Assembly: GCA_022843085.1 (NCBI GenBank)
Contig: JALHOI010000008.1
Coordinates: 1 to 21,507, forward strand
DNA: 21,507 nt
DNA from: Pseudobdellovibrionaceae bacterium
Lineage (GTDB): Bacteria > Bdellovibrionota > Bdellovibrionia > Bdellovibrionales > JAMPXM01
Direction: 5' to 3'
Shown: positions 7,283 to 15,049 of the stretch, piece after piece
Position numbering within the stretch: the stretch's first letter is position 1
How the letters are laid out: the number at the start of each line of letters is the position of its first letter
The notes under the pieces: model-generated
What the model was told of the DNA's origin: nothing
Seen by the model: the letters and a program-made list of their open reading frames with translations, nothing else
Database searches by the model: none
Position numbers and translations under genes: made by a program

Positions 7283-7999
7283 ATGAAATATCCTTCGCTT
7301 CTTTTAAGCCTCGTTTGCCTAGCGTTCGTTAAGCCCGCGGTGTCAGACACGGCGGCCAGTTCTGGCGCGTCTGGCCCGGAAGCATCGACCCCCAGCGCAA
7401 CCTTAAAGGCGCGATCACGACGCGCGTTTGACCCCGACCAATTTCGAAGAATGCCGAGTCCGTTTCGACTTTCATTCTTGGGAGGGGCTGGCCTGTATAT
7501 CGGCGAAAAGAATTTTGAAAACGACAACCAAAATTTGACCGGTATTTCGGGCAACATCCTTTTGGCCTACGGGCAAAACTCGATTTCCTTTGAAACGGGC
7601 GCTACGTTTCTGAATGCTCCCTACGCGGCAGGCAGTAAAGACGAAAACGGTACGCACCGCGCGCTCGTGAACGTTCAATATGTCGGCGTACCGCTCATTA
7701 TAAAGTACAATTATATCGAGCGACCACTGGCGAGTTTCTTTGTCAAAGTTGGTGCGATTCCAGTCATGGTTGTCCGTCAGTCGAACCGAGAGGTCATTCT
7801 AAAAGACGGCCGATCGAACCCAGTGGTTCTTCCAAAAAATGATGTCTTAGCAGTCGCAGGCTTCGGCGGCACTTCAGAATTGACAAACACGACCGCATTC
7901 GTTGTCGACTTCACAGCATTTTATGGAACAACGCCGAGCGACGCCAACTCCCACGTTCAAGGTCTGACTGGATCTCTTGGACTATCGTTTGAACTCTAG
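7283..7999 (+). CDS. Secreted outer-membrane beta-barrel protein
   Basis: ATG 7283 has AGGAAGG at 7269-7275 and begins a signal peptide (MKYPSLLLSLVCLAFVKPAVS, with cleavage probably soon after); the frame is open further upstream, but without a signal. After a Ser/Ala-rich linker the mature part shows alternating beta strands with aromatic girdles, such as FRLSFLGGAGLYIG, NSISFETGATF and SFFVKVGAIPVMVV, and ends LTGSLGLSFEL. A terminal Phe/Leu strand of this kind is typical of outer-membrane barrels. The size (238 residues) suits a small 8-stranded porin-like protein (OMP_b-brl type). It is divergent from the MBL operon and converges on the 8015 gene. The barrel fold is likely, the ligand unknown. 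Confidence 0.7.
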   Translation: MKYPSLLLSLVCLAFVKPAVSDTAASSGASGPEASTPSATLKARSRRAFDPDQFRRMPSPFRLSFLGGAGLYIGEKNFENDNQNLTGISGNILLAYGQNSISFETGATFLNAPYAAGSKDENGTHRALVNVQYVGVPLIIKYNYIERPLASFFVKVGAIPVMVVRQSNREVILKDGRSNPVVLPKNDVLAVAGFGGTSELTNTTAFVVDFTAFYGTTPSDANSHVQGLTGSLGLSFEL

Positions 8000-8014
8000 T
8001 CCGATTTGCGTCCG

Positions 8015-8230
8015 CTACAGAATCGGTGGCTTTTCAGTCTCGCTAGGACCTCGACTTTTTGCGAGCCCTTTAAATGCAAATATCGCGACAATCAAGACGC
8101 CAAGAATAGCGGCTAGCTTCACGGAATGAGCAACCAGAAAATCGCCACTGAGGATTCCAGTTACAAACAGCAAACCTAAGACAGTCAGCGCCGCGATGCC
8201 CACAACACCTATCAATCGAAACGCTGTCAC
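8015..8230 (-). CDS. Small two-helix membrane protein
   Basis: The 71-residue protein has two hydrophobic helices (LIGVVGIAALTVLGLLFVTG and LAAILGVLIVAIFAFKGLA) and a short polar C-terminal tail. Its GTG start shares one base with the TAG of the DUF3137-type gene (TAGTG), so it is expressed by coupling with it and with lemA. No family is recognised. It is probably an inner-membrane accessory of the LemA/DUF3137 unit. Confidence 0.7.
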   Translation of the reverse strand: MTAFRLIGVVGIAALTVLGLLFVTGILSGDFLVAHSVKLAAILGVLIVAIFAFKGLAKSRGPSETEKPPIL

Positions 8231-9294
8231 TACGACACCCCCGCTGTTCTAGAGATCTTGTTATAAGTTCGATTGTTGAGATCCAAATCATCAATAACAC
8301 CAAGCACGTCAGTCAATTGTTGCAACATCAACTCAACCGAACGGGTCAAATCATCGATTCCGTTTTGAAACTCCATAAAGTCCTGTTCGCGTGGAATTGT
8401 GACGATCACTTTCGAATTTTGAAAGGCGACCTGTATATCAACGGCCGACTTCTTTTTAAGAGCCAAGAGGCTTTCCATGAAAAGCGGTGTAAGCAGATAG
8501 CGTGCTTCGATCGCATCGGTCGAACGAACCTTGAAATGCGATTCAAAATCAGGGCTTTCGAGTTCGACGAGTTTCAAATGACTCATCGAACTCATCAGCC
8601 GTTGCCCCTGCCGCGCGAGAAAACCAAATTTCTTTTCGTTTCGATCAGTACCAACAGCTGTGTGACCGTTAAAGTTCTTGTTTGCATCGGCGATCAACAT
8701 CAGGCCTTTAAAGACCCGAATGTAGGTTGTGGTCGTGTTACCTTTTGAGTCTTTCGACTTCTTGACCTTCATCGTCTTCAGTTCAAACACTTCGAAAGCT
8801 GTTTCGCCAACCTTGCCCCGACACCGATCTTCGGCCGTGGCGACATCGTAATCCGAATCAAATAGACCGCACGAATCATAAATGTGCTTTGGAAATGGAA
8901 CGCTGGCTTCGAAGATAAAGCTTGGGTCTAAGTAACCAACCGTTTTCTGTTTGACACTCGCTTTTAGTTTCGAAAGTGCAACCGCGCGCCGCTTCACTTG
9001 CTTCAAAAAAGGAATCAGTTCGATCAGCAAAATGACAGCACCCGCCGCACATGCAACGAACGCGGCCATACCAAGAAATTTCAAAAGATTCGTTGAAGCA
9101 CCACTATTTTTCACGAAGAGCTGTAAAGCCCAGCCGCCAGCAAGTAGCGGAATTGAAACTATCGCTTTGGCCTTCAATTGCGACGAATCAAGCTTGTACT
9201 CGGATTCAAATGAATCAACCATTGGCCAAAGCACTGATTGAGCAAACTCTGCGACGGTACTCGTTCTCGCTTGAAGCTCTTGTAGGGTCGGCAC
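8230..9294 (-). CDS. DUF3137-type membrane protein
   Basis: The layout is an N-terminal cytoplasmic helix, two membrane spans (AKAIVSIPLLAGGWALQLFV and FLGMAAFVACAAGAVILLIE), then a soluble domain with FEASVPFPKHIYDSCGLF, the strand ETAFEVFELKTMKV and FKGLMLIADANKNFNGHT. This matches the DUF3137 family, whose genes often lie beside lemA. The molecular function is unknown; the pair is thought to act in the cell envelope. GTG 9294, four bases after the lemA stop and preceded by an AGG-rich stretch, is a likelier start than TTG 9327, which overlaps lemA by 29 bases. The family call is fairly sure. Confidence 0.75.
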   Translation of the reverse strand: MPTLQELQARTSTVAEFAQSVLWPMVDSFESEYKLDSSQLKAKAIVSIPLLAGGWALQLFVKNSGASTNLLKFLGMAAFVACAAGAVILLIELIPFLKQVKRRAVALSKLKASVKQKTVGYLDPSFIFEASVPFPKHIYDSCGLFDSDYDVATAEDRCRGKVGETAFEVFELKTMKVKKSKDSKGNTTTTYIRVFKGLMLIADANKNFNGHTAVGTDRNEKKFGFLARQGQRLMSSMSHLKLVELESPDFESHFKVRSTDAIEARYLLTPLFMESLLALKKKSAVDIQVAFQNSKVIVTIPREQDFMEFQNGIDDLTRSVELMLQQLTDVLGVIDDLDLNNRTYNKISRTAGVS

Positions 9295-9298
9295 TGAA

Positions 9299-9865
9299 CT
9301 AGCCTGCCTGGCCAAAAAGTTTTGCAATATCTGGCTTCTGAGCTTCAGCTTCTGTCACTTGAAAAACGGCTTTGCGCTTGTAGCCCAAAACTGACGCAAT
9401 CAAGACGGTTGGAATACCTTCGACGGCATTATTATAGTTTACGACGGCCGCATTGTAAGTGCGACGGGCCGCCGACAATTGACCTTCAATTTCATTGAGC
9501 GAGCCCTGAAGACTTAAAAAGTTCTCGTTGGCTTTTAGTTCTGGATAGTTCTCGGCTACCGCGATCACGCGGCCAAGCATTTGTGACATCATCGAGTCAC
9601 TGGCCTGCATCGCGCCGTCGTCGCTAAGCCCTCTTTGAACCGCAGTGCGAGCTTCCGTGAGCTCAGTTAAAAGCTTCGATTCGTGCTGGGCATACTGCTT
9701 AACGGTCGCAACGAGACTTGGAATCAAGTCCGACCGCTTCTTAAGAAATGCGTGCACGCCCCCGACCGCATTCTCGATCTCGTTTTTCTTCGAGATGAGT
9801 GAGTTGTACATCAGAGCAACGACTACAAACAGACCACCAGCCAAAAAAAGCATCTCTGTCGACAT
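9299..9865 (-). CDS. lemA: LemA family protein
   Basis: The 188-residue protein has one N-terminal membrane helix (about residues 4-20), then the characteristic helical LemA domain: YNSLISKKNEIENA, HAFLKKRSDLIPSLVATVKQYA, a central VIAVAENYPELKANENFLSLQ and RRTYNAAVVNYNNAVEGIP. Length and order match the family. LemA proteins are inner-membrane anchored with a helical bundle, and their biochemical role is unresolved. ATG 9865 is preceded by CGGAGG, a strong ribosome site. It is the first gene of a coupled three-gene unit with the DUF3137-type and two-helix proteins. Confidence 0.93.
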   Translation of the reverse strand: MSTEMLFLAGGLFVVVALMYNSLISKKNEIENAVGGVHAFLKKRSDLIPSLVATVKQYAQHESKLLTELTEARTAVQRGLSDDGAMQASDSMMSQMLGRVIAVAENYPELKANENFLSLQGSLNEIEGQLSAARRTYNAAVVNYNNAVEGIPTVLIASVLGYKRKAVFQVTEAEAQKPDIAKLFGQAG

Positions 9866-9979
9866 TCCGCCTCCGAATTTACTATCGGTTTTAGCGGCGG
9901 GTTACGCGAGAGTGAACTCGACCGAAATCTTAAGGGATGTTAACCAGGCGTCTCAAATTACGACCGTCGTTGCGTCTCA

Positions 9980-9994
9980 AGTCGAGTCACTCGA
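9980..9994. other. Perfect 7-bp dyad around a stop codon
   Basis: GTCGAGT and ACTCGAC flank a single central base and overlap the TGA of the four-helix membrane protein gene. With a one-base centre it is more like a protein-binding dyad than a hairpin. No regulator is known. Confidence 0.25.
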
Positions 9995-10439
9995 CCTGGC
10001 TCGATCTTCGTCGATAGGTCTGCCAACACCAAAATAGAAGTCCGTTCGCTAAAACAAACACAGCGAAATATAGGAAGTGCAAAACAAAGAGAGTCGTCGC
10101 AACAACGCCTGCCATCAGGGTCGTTCCAACCAGTCGTAGAAAATCGCCGCTCGTCGCGCTATCAGTCGCGCCTCCTGTGCGGACGCTTAGAAGAGTTGCG
10201 ACAAATGGAATCAGCATCCATATCGCAATAGATAGAATAACAGCTTGATGCGTTTTCTCAGGAGGATTCAAGACAGTACCCATCGTCAAAACTACGATGA
10301 TCGTTGCAGCCACGCAGTACTTGAGGTGATCTGCTGGAATTTTGATTAAGAATTCGGGATCGAGAAGTACGAAGATTATCTCGATCAAAACATTTGCAAT
10401 GATGACAGCAAGCCAAAAAGTTTTATGTTTCATAGACAC
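9987..10439 (-). CDS. Four-helix membrane protein
   Basis: This 150-residue protein has about four hydrophobic segments: FWLAVIIANVLIEIIFVLL, YCVAATIIVVLTMGTVL, AVILSIAIWMLIPFVATLL, and a final long one in TTLMAGVVATTLFVLHFLYF onward. It ends in a basic tail, as in many small inner-membrane proteins. No family is recognised. The start is GTG 10439 or ATG 10433. It follows the exported protein gene by 10 bases in the same operon and ends 121 bases before lemA, so co-transcription with the lemA unit is possible. Confidence 0.7.
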   Translation of the reverse strand: MSMKHKTFWLAVIIANVLIEIIFVLLDPEFLIKIPADHLKYCVAATIIVVLTMGTVLNPPEKTHQAVILSIAIWMLIPFVATLLSVRTGGATDSATSGDFLRLVGTTLMAGVVATTLFVLHFLYFAVFVLANGLLFWCWQTYRRRSSQVE

Positions 10440-10449
10440 ATCTTCTCTT

Positions 10450-10947
10450 CTATCGGCAGCCCGATAAACCGGTATCGAGATTCAAGAACGCGCCTGGGTG
10501 GCTTACGCACATTGACCCGAGATCGAGGTAAAGCGTTTTTTCGGCACCGTTACTTTGAAGAATCGTCAGCGCGAGCGTCATCGTATTCAATTTCGCGATC
10601 ACGGCGTTGGCCTCAAAACCCCTTAAGTCTGCGAGCACAACGTAAGTCGATCCCGCCGGCACATTTGCTACGATGCTCCTTTGCCAAATGACATCCGAGA
10701 AGGATTTGGTCGAAACTTGCTCGACAAACCGAGCATAGACTTTTGCGGCAGATTCCTTTGTTAGGTCAGAACTTCGCACAGATGCCGTGAACGTTAGGAA
10801 GCCGACGCCGTGCTGAATACCAACCTTAGGACGTCCGTCTTGAATCAACGGTTTTAACTCGAGGCCATCAGATCCTTGAGCCTCTGCTGCTTTGGCCGTA
10901 GACACCTGCGCTAGCAGAATCATTAAGCTAAGTACTATTCGCTTCAT
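10450..10947 (-). CDS. Exported hypothetical protein
   Basis: ATG 10947 is preceded by a textbook AAGGAG five bases upstream. The product has 165 residues with a signal peptide (MKRIVLSLMILLAQVSTAKA, cut near AEAQ). The mature domain is a beta-rich fold of unknown type with two late cysteines (SMCVSH and GLSGCR), which could form a disulphide. It is the first gene of an operon with the four-helix membrane protein. I know no family for it. Confidence 0.72.
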   Translation of the reverse strand: MKRIVLSLMILLAQVSTAKAAEAQGSDGLELKPLIQDGRPKVGIQHGVGFLTFTASVRSSDLTKESAAKVYARFVEQVSTKSFSDVIWQRSIVANVPAGSTYVVLADLRGFEANAVIAKLNTMTLALTILQSNGAEKTLYLDLGSMCVSHPGAFLNLDTGLSGCR

Positions 10948-11212
10948 AAAGCTCCTTCAAACGAGCAACCGAGTTGACCTAGTTGAGGCCTCCGCCCCTC
11001 AACGAAGCAAGTCCAATGACACATTCGAATTGCATGGCCCAAAAGCGTCTATAATTAAGACGGTGCTAGGAAAATCACAAATGTTAAGGAGTTGCGGTCA
11101 GTCAAAGAAAATCGACTTTAACGGATTCACCAAAGTACGCCGATGATTTGCGCCGTTTGTCGTCCGACATGCTGAATTACGTCACCAGTCGCACCAAATT
11201 AAAGGTCGCGAT
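10948..11212. other. 265-base intergenic region
   Basis: This gap holds the upstream region of the exported-protein gene at 10947. A perfect 7-bp stem, GTTGAGG/CCTCAAC (10982-10988 and 10997-11003), lies in its probable mRNA leader. A TATAAT hexamer occurs on the plus strand at 11050-11055, with a TTGCAT 14 bases upstream, which is too close for a standard promoter. I see no convincing gene: the plus-strand frame here runs antisense into the exported-protein gene. Confidence 0.4.
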
Positions 11213-11590
11213 CTACTTCTGCGAGCAAGCAGATGGTGTTGCGAGAATATCGCCAGTCAAGCTTCGAACCTCTAGATTTATTCCGGTTCTCACCGTTCGA
11301 GTTGAAATGACATGGCCAATTATCGATGTCTCGGACACCGGTTCACCTACAACGACAAAGATTCTGTCGAAACCCTTATACTTCATCACGACCCCGTTTT
11401 CAGACGTGACGGCAATGAACTTTACATTCGCGGTTTGCATCTGGTTACCGCGCGGACAAAGTTGTTCGAACCCGGTCGCCGTGACTGTTCCGGAAAAAAC
11501 TGGGTACACGAAACCACCATCAGACACAAGGTCTCGCGAACTGGCACTTAACGACATCACCGTAACGATCAGAAAAAAAACATATTTCAT
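11213..11590 (-). CDS. Exported LytM/M23-like domain lacking zinc ligands
   Basis: ATG 11590 has GGAG upstream and starts a signal peptide (MKYVFFLIVTVMSLSASS). The 125-residue product resembles a minimal M23 (LytM) domain: GGFVYPVFSGTVTATG, VKFIAVTSENGVVMKYKGFD, VVVGEPVSETSIIGHV, then RTGINLEVR. In active M23 peptidases the last block is HLHFE and an earlier His/Asp pair binds zinc. Here the His-x-His is absent, and no upstream HxxxD is seen. It may therefore be a non-catalytic peptidoglycan-binding or activator protein, as with EnvC-like LytM factors. Two cysteines (45 and 122) remain. The similarity is by pattern only. Confidence 0.6.
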   Translation of the reverse strand: MKYVFFLIVTVMSLSASSRDLVSDGGFVYPVFSGTVTATGFEQLCPRGNQMQTANVKFIAVTSENGVVMKYKGFDRIFVVVGEPVSETSIIGHVISTRTVRTGINLEVRSLTGDILATPSACSQK

Positions 11591-11713
11591 TCGGACTCCA
11601 GTTTCGAAATGCGAGTGAGGTTTGTCGCCAATAAGCCCAGCGGCAGGTCATATCGCGTCGAAGGCTGCAGAACCTGTGCCCGCTGTAGAAGGTGCGTCGC
11701 AAAAACGAATTGA

Positions 11714-11935
11714 TCAGTCGCCTTTACTTAGCTCATGTCCATCCGCAGGTTCTTCTGAAACTTCTGGCAAACCATCTTTTAAGGCGGTTTTGATAAAAAG
11801 TTTGTTGTAGTGCCGATCTCGGCGATTACGCTTTTCCGGCTTTCGCTTCTCGATTCGTTTGTCAACGACGGTGGTTTCGAGATCGATGAGGTCGTCGAGG
11901 CTTTTGATATCTTTTGGTGAGTTTCGTTTCGGCAT
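11714..11935 (-). CDS. Small highly charged hypothetical protein
   Basis: The 73-residue protein has an acidic start (KSLDDLIDLETTVVDKRIEK), then a very basic central stretch (KRKPEKRNRRDRHYNKLFIK) and a polar acidic tail. It has no signal or membrane helix. The basic part suggests nucleic-acid or ribosome binding, but this is only inferred. It begins 22 bases after the stop of the zinc-ribbon gene, so the two are probably one operon. No family is known to me. Confidence 0.6.
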   Translation of the reverse strand: MPKRNSPKDIKSLDDLIDLETTVVDKRIEKRKPEKRNRRDRHYNKLFIKTALKDGLPEVSEEPADGHELSKGD

Positions 11936-11957
11936 ATTTGAACTTCAGTTCGACAAA

Positions 11958-12125
11958 CTAATGCCGAGTCCCCTTCCACGTCCCGCCGAAACGGTAATTT
12001 GCTTTCGTCTTTTCGAGGTTGCAACACGGTTCACAGACAAAAATCCACGCGCCACCTTTTTCGATCTGGATGCGAAAAAGCACAATGTTATCTGAAGAGC
12101 ACAGTTTGCAAATCTTAGTTTTCAT
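11958..12125 (-). CDS. Small zinc-ribbon protein (55 aa)
   Basis: On the minus strand, ATG 12125 to TAG 11958 encodes 55 residues with two CxxC knuckles: CKLC at residues 6-9 and CEPC at 31-34, followed by another Cys. They are separated by a beta-hairpin-like segment (IVLFRIQIEKGGAWIFV), and the protein ends YRFGGTWKGTRH. This is the layout of a treble-clef/zinc-ribbon protein that binds one zinc, usually a protein- or nucleic-acid-binding element. Its ATG overlaps the TAA of an upstream frame (ATGAAAACTAA), and the charged 73-aa gene follows after 22 bases. The ribosome site is weak, consistent with coupling. The paired motifs make it convincing despite its size. Confidence 0.68.
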   Translation of the reverse strand: MKTKICKLCSSDNIVLFRIQIEKGGAWIFVCEPCCNLEKTKANYRFGGTWKGTRH

Positions 12126-12276
12126 CCATCATTTTAGTATCACACTTTTCTGTATCACCGCCCCCGCCCGAAGATTTGCGTTTTGCGGCACGTTGTTGAA
12201 GATTTTTCGATCTCTCCCGAGCCTCGCCTTCTAGCTTGCTGCTGGCATCGCAGAATCAACAAAACTTGTGGAACAC
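12115..12276 (-). pseudogene. Possible small gene interrupted by in-frame TGA
   Basis: Upstream of the zinc-ribbon gene, one minus-strand frame reads from GTG 12276 as VFHKFC, then TGA at 12256-12258, then FCDASSKLEGEARERSKNLQ and a basic, Gly4-containing tail ending MMDEN at TAA 12115. The stop codon lies inside a would-be C-x-F-C knuckle, and there is no start codon after it. The 3' end overlaps the next gene's ATG by 11 bases, as real operon genes do. A TGG-to-TGA point mutation, readthrough, or chance open frame could explain it. I see no clear hairpin to support selenocysteine. Low confidence. Confidence 0.3.
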
Positions 12277-12325
12277 GGTGTGCAACCTTTCGATTCGGAA
12301 AGCCGCCTAACTTTTGGAGCTGCCT

Positions 12326-13528
12326 TTGAAAAATCAATTCATGCCACTGTTCTTTGCTTTCGCTGGTCTACTTGTGGGATGCAAAGGGTCTGACTCGAAC
12401 TCGGCCCCTAAGGTTCAGGCACCTGCGACCACCGAGGCGCCTCGACCAGTTCCAACAACAGTGCCGGCGACAACGACGGCGTCGAGTGCTGCGGAGAATC
12501 CAAACGAAGCGGACGAAGCTTCGGAGACCACCGCCTCTTGCCCAGGCGATATCGCGAAAGAGCCCGTATTTGAAAATTATCGATCGATTGGCGTTGCCCT
12601 CGAGATCGACTGTGCTGGAATAATAACTTCGAGCTATTTAAGAGAATACCAAACCACTGACATCGCCGGCACGCTCAAGGTTCTCGATCGAAGCTTCGAT
12701 CTGTTCAAAGACTGGCCGAACCGGCCGGCCAAAATCGTCATTGGCGACCGTGCTTTTCACAGTTCGAAAAATGATCTGATTCATGTTCCGTACATTGTTT
12801 CACGCGAACAGGACCTCGAAGATTATCTTCATGACACTCGTCTTCTCATGGACGCCGAGATTTCCGATTTCAATCGTGCGGTTCGACTTTCATATGTGGA
12901 TTACAAACTCACAAAACAAGCAAACGGAACAAAACTCGACGCCGGCACCGGCGCACTATTTGGATATGGTAAAGCTCGTGAACAAATCGTCAAAGACGAC
13001 ATCGCGCGGGTTCGCAAACTGAAAAAGTCGATACTTCAGATGCCATTTAAAAACGTAAGAATCACTCACGCAAATGAGATGGGCTCGTTTTTGATTTCTC
13101 AACGGTCTGAATCTTACACGCTGCCGACAGAGTATAGCGACCAGCAGCTAGCACCCTACTTCAGGTACATCGTGAAGCTTGCGCAGGTCCAAAAGTCGTT
13201 TGAACCGATCGCAATTTCAGTGATTGTCCCAGCCTATCCAACACTCGAAGTTCATCGGGCCATACAGGCGCTCGACGTGCTCGCGGGCGCAAAGTCGACA
13301 ATTGAAAAACTTGGCGTTAAGACCGTTCAGGTTTTGGACATCAACATTTCAGACATGCGCCGTCGGTTTCGTGTCTCGAAACGCAATTCAGCTCTGATCA
13401 TCGACAATCTTTACGGTTACGATGGCAAGATTCAGTCGTCTGCGATGCTTGCGGCTTGCCTCGACAAAGCGGATCTCGAGACCGTTTCGATCTATTACTG
13501 CGATGGCCGCGGTTCCGAGCGATATTAG
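12326..13528 (+). CDS. Lipoprotein of unknown function
   Basis: TTG 12326, with GGAG at 12316-12319, is preferred to TTG 12314. The product begins with a lipoprotein signal (MPLFFAFAGLLVGC), lipobox LVGC and Cys as the lipidation site. Next is a long Pro/Thr/Ala linker, a periplasmic spacer, and then a folded domain of about 310 residues that starts near CPGDIAKEPVFENYRSIGVA. The domain contains ADR-like strands (AKIVIGDRAF, ISVIVPAYPTLEV, VQVLDINISD), a charged helix around AREQIVKDDIARVRKLKKS and four cysteines outside the signal. I recognise no family. It converges on the beta-amylase gene with a 4-base stop overlap. Surface or periplasmic location is likely. Confidence 0.7.
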   Translation: MKNQFMPLFFAFAGLLVGCKGSDSNSAPKVQAPATTEAPRPVPTTVPATTTASSAAENPNEADEASETTASCPGDIAKEPVFENYRSIGVALEIDCAGIITSSYLREYQTTDIAGTLKVLDRSFDLFKDWPNRPAKIVIGDRAFHSSKNDLIHVPYIVSREQDLEDYLHDTRLLMDAEISDFNRAVRLSYVDYKLTKQANGTKLDAGTGALFGYGKAREQIVKDDIARVRKLKKSILQMPFKNVRITHANEMGSFLISQRSESYTLPTEYSDQQLAPYFRYIVKLAQVQKSFEPIAISVIVPAYPTLEVHRAIQALDVLAGAKSTIEKLGVKTVQVLDINISDMRRRFRVSKRNSALIIDNLYGYDGKIQSSAMLAACLDKADLETVSIYYCDGRGSERY

Positions 13529-14973
13529 GGAGCTCTCTTCTGGATGAGTTCCCTGAACCGCGTTTGTCCTATCGGGCTACTCGCAATATCGTTCATCCTT
13601 AGAACCGTAAGACCTTCGTAGCTCGCCCACTGAATCGCATTTTCCATGTTGTCCCAGGCAGACGAATCGTAAACTCCTCCAGCAAGTGCGTTTTCGCCTT
13701 TGATGGGCACACCAAGCCGCGCGGCCTCGGCAGCAACCCAGAATACAAGCGCCTTGGCCATCGAGCCCACTGAAGGCCCCCCGTCGCCGTTGCTCATCTC
13801 AAGACAAGTAAAGTGCGCAACAATACGAGGTGCGCCAGGAGTGCCTTGAAGGTCTTTAAAAACCTGCAGAATCGATTGATATCCGTGCCCTCGGGCAGGG
13901 TCACCTAGATCGCCAAGACTTGTGCGAATCAAACCGGCAGAAAGCTCGGCACTGCGATCGATCGCCATTCGCCAATGAACACCTGGAATTTTAGCCCCAA
14001 TATCGATGCCCCTAAACGCACTGCTCGAGGAATTGAAGATACGAATCGACTCGGTCAGGACTAATCGGCCGTGGTCCAATAGCGAATCTGAGTACCAGTC
14101 GAAAAAATCTTTCCCGAATTCAGAAGCGGTAAGTTTCAGATTGAAAAAGTCTTCGGCAAGCGGTGGTCCGGCGCTTCGAACAGGGGGTTCGAATTCACTT
14201 GTAGTGAAGCCACGTCTTTTCACCATGAAGTCGTTGAAGCTTTTACGAGCAAGCTTTGAATAGGATTGAAGGCGACCCCGCGTGGGATACCCGGAATCGG
14301 AATCATGAGAATTGTACGACGGATATCGAAGTTCGCCAGCTGGCCCCAAACTCACATTAATTTCGGCGATCGCCCCTGCCTTCGCCGCAAAATGGGCCTG
14401 AAACGCTCGCATCACGTCGGCATAGTCTGCAATGACAATAGATGTCCCCCAAACCGAAACCACCTCTAAACTCAAATTCCCAGATTCACTTAAATATTTT
14501 AAGTCATCGGCCGATGTGATTCCCCTTGTTCCGATATGTTTCGTCCAAATCCAATCCGGGATTGGGATGTCACACGTGTCACCGACGTTTCCTCCACACT
14601 GATGAAACGACAGAATGGGTACCCACTTTAAGCCCGCGCGAATGATTTCGTCAGAAAGCTTGTCGTAATAGCGCCAGTCAAATTGGTCATCACCTTTGCC
14701 TTCAACAATACCCCACCATATGTCGGTTGTGACTGCGACTACGCCAAGATTTTTCATTAACTGAAGCTGTTTTCGAAACTTCGACCATTCCGCCTGAGAC
14801 CCAACAGCGTCAGGGTCTCGGATGTCACCCACGGCCAGAGGCGCCATAACATTGCCGGCAAAAGTGGTCTGTGCAGCAGAGGTTTGAGCCCGTAGTTCTG
14901 CCGTGCTGGTCAGCAAGGTCGCGAGAACGACCGGAAACAATCGAAACAAACAGCCAAAGAATTGAATCGTCAT
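13525..14973 (-). CDS. Secreted beta-amylase (glycoside hydrolase family 14)
   Basis: Beta-amylase (EC 3.2.1.2) removes maltose units from the non-reducing ends of starch or glycogen. The 482-residue product has an N-terminal signal peptide (about 30 residues) and then the GH14 landmarks in order: VTTDIWWGIVEG, FHQCGGNVGD with the flexible-loop motif near residue 124, the catalytic acid E214 in LGPAGELRYPSY, AKIPGVHW near 328, FTCLEM near 388 and the catalytic base E427 in KGENAL. The length suits the catalytic domain alone; no starch-binding domain is visible. ATG 14973 has a GTGGGG-like ribosome site very close. It stands alone: divergent from the 15133 gene and tail-to-tail with the lipoprotein gene. 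An active, exported enzyme acting on external or prey glucans is inferred. Confidence 0.94.
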   Translation of the reverse strand: MTIQFFGCLFRLFPVVLATLLTSTAELRAQTSAAQTTFAGNVMAPLAVGDIRDPDAVGSQAEWSKFRKQLQLMKNLGVVAVTTDIWWGIVEGKGDDQFDWRYYDKLSDEIIRAGLKWVPILSFHQCGGNVGDTCDIPIPDWIWTKHIGTRGITSADDLKYLSESGNLSLEVVSVWGTSIVIADYADVMRAFQAHFAAKAGAIAEINVSLGPAGELRYPSYNSHDSDSGYPTRGRLQSYSKLARKSFNDFMVKRRGFTTSEFEPPVRSAGPPLAEDFFNLKLTASEFGKDFFDWYSDSLLDHGRLVLTESIRIFNSSSSAFRGIDIGAKIPGVHWRMAIDRSAELSAGLIRTSLGDLGDPARGHGYQSILQVFKDLQGTPGAPRIVAHFTCLEMSNGDGGPSVGSMAKALVFWVAAEAARLGVPIKGENALAGGVYDSSAWDNMENAIQWASYEGLTVLRMNDIASSPIGQTRFRELIQKRAP

Positions 14974-15049
14974 ACCCCACCCGTTAGTTCGGAGTCACAG
15001 TATCTCGAAAACCTGTCTGAGCTTTTCAACGAATTAGCATTTTAAAAAT

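Noticed and set aside
10892..11146. 84-codon plus-strand frame with a TATAAT inside
   Set aside because: It begins antisense to the exported-protein gene, and the -35-like element is only 14 bases from the -10.
11148..11618. 156-codon plus-strand frame
   Set aside because: It is antisense to the LytM-like gene, which has a good Shine-Dalgarno and signal peptide.
12198..12258. Selenocysteine reading of the TGA at 12256-12258
   Set aside because: No convincing SECIS-type hairpin is visible in the bases after the TGA, and selenium genes cannot be checked here.
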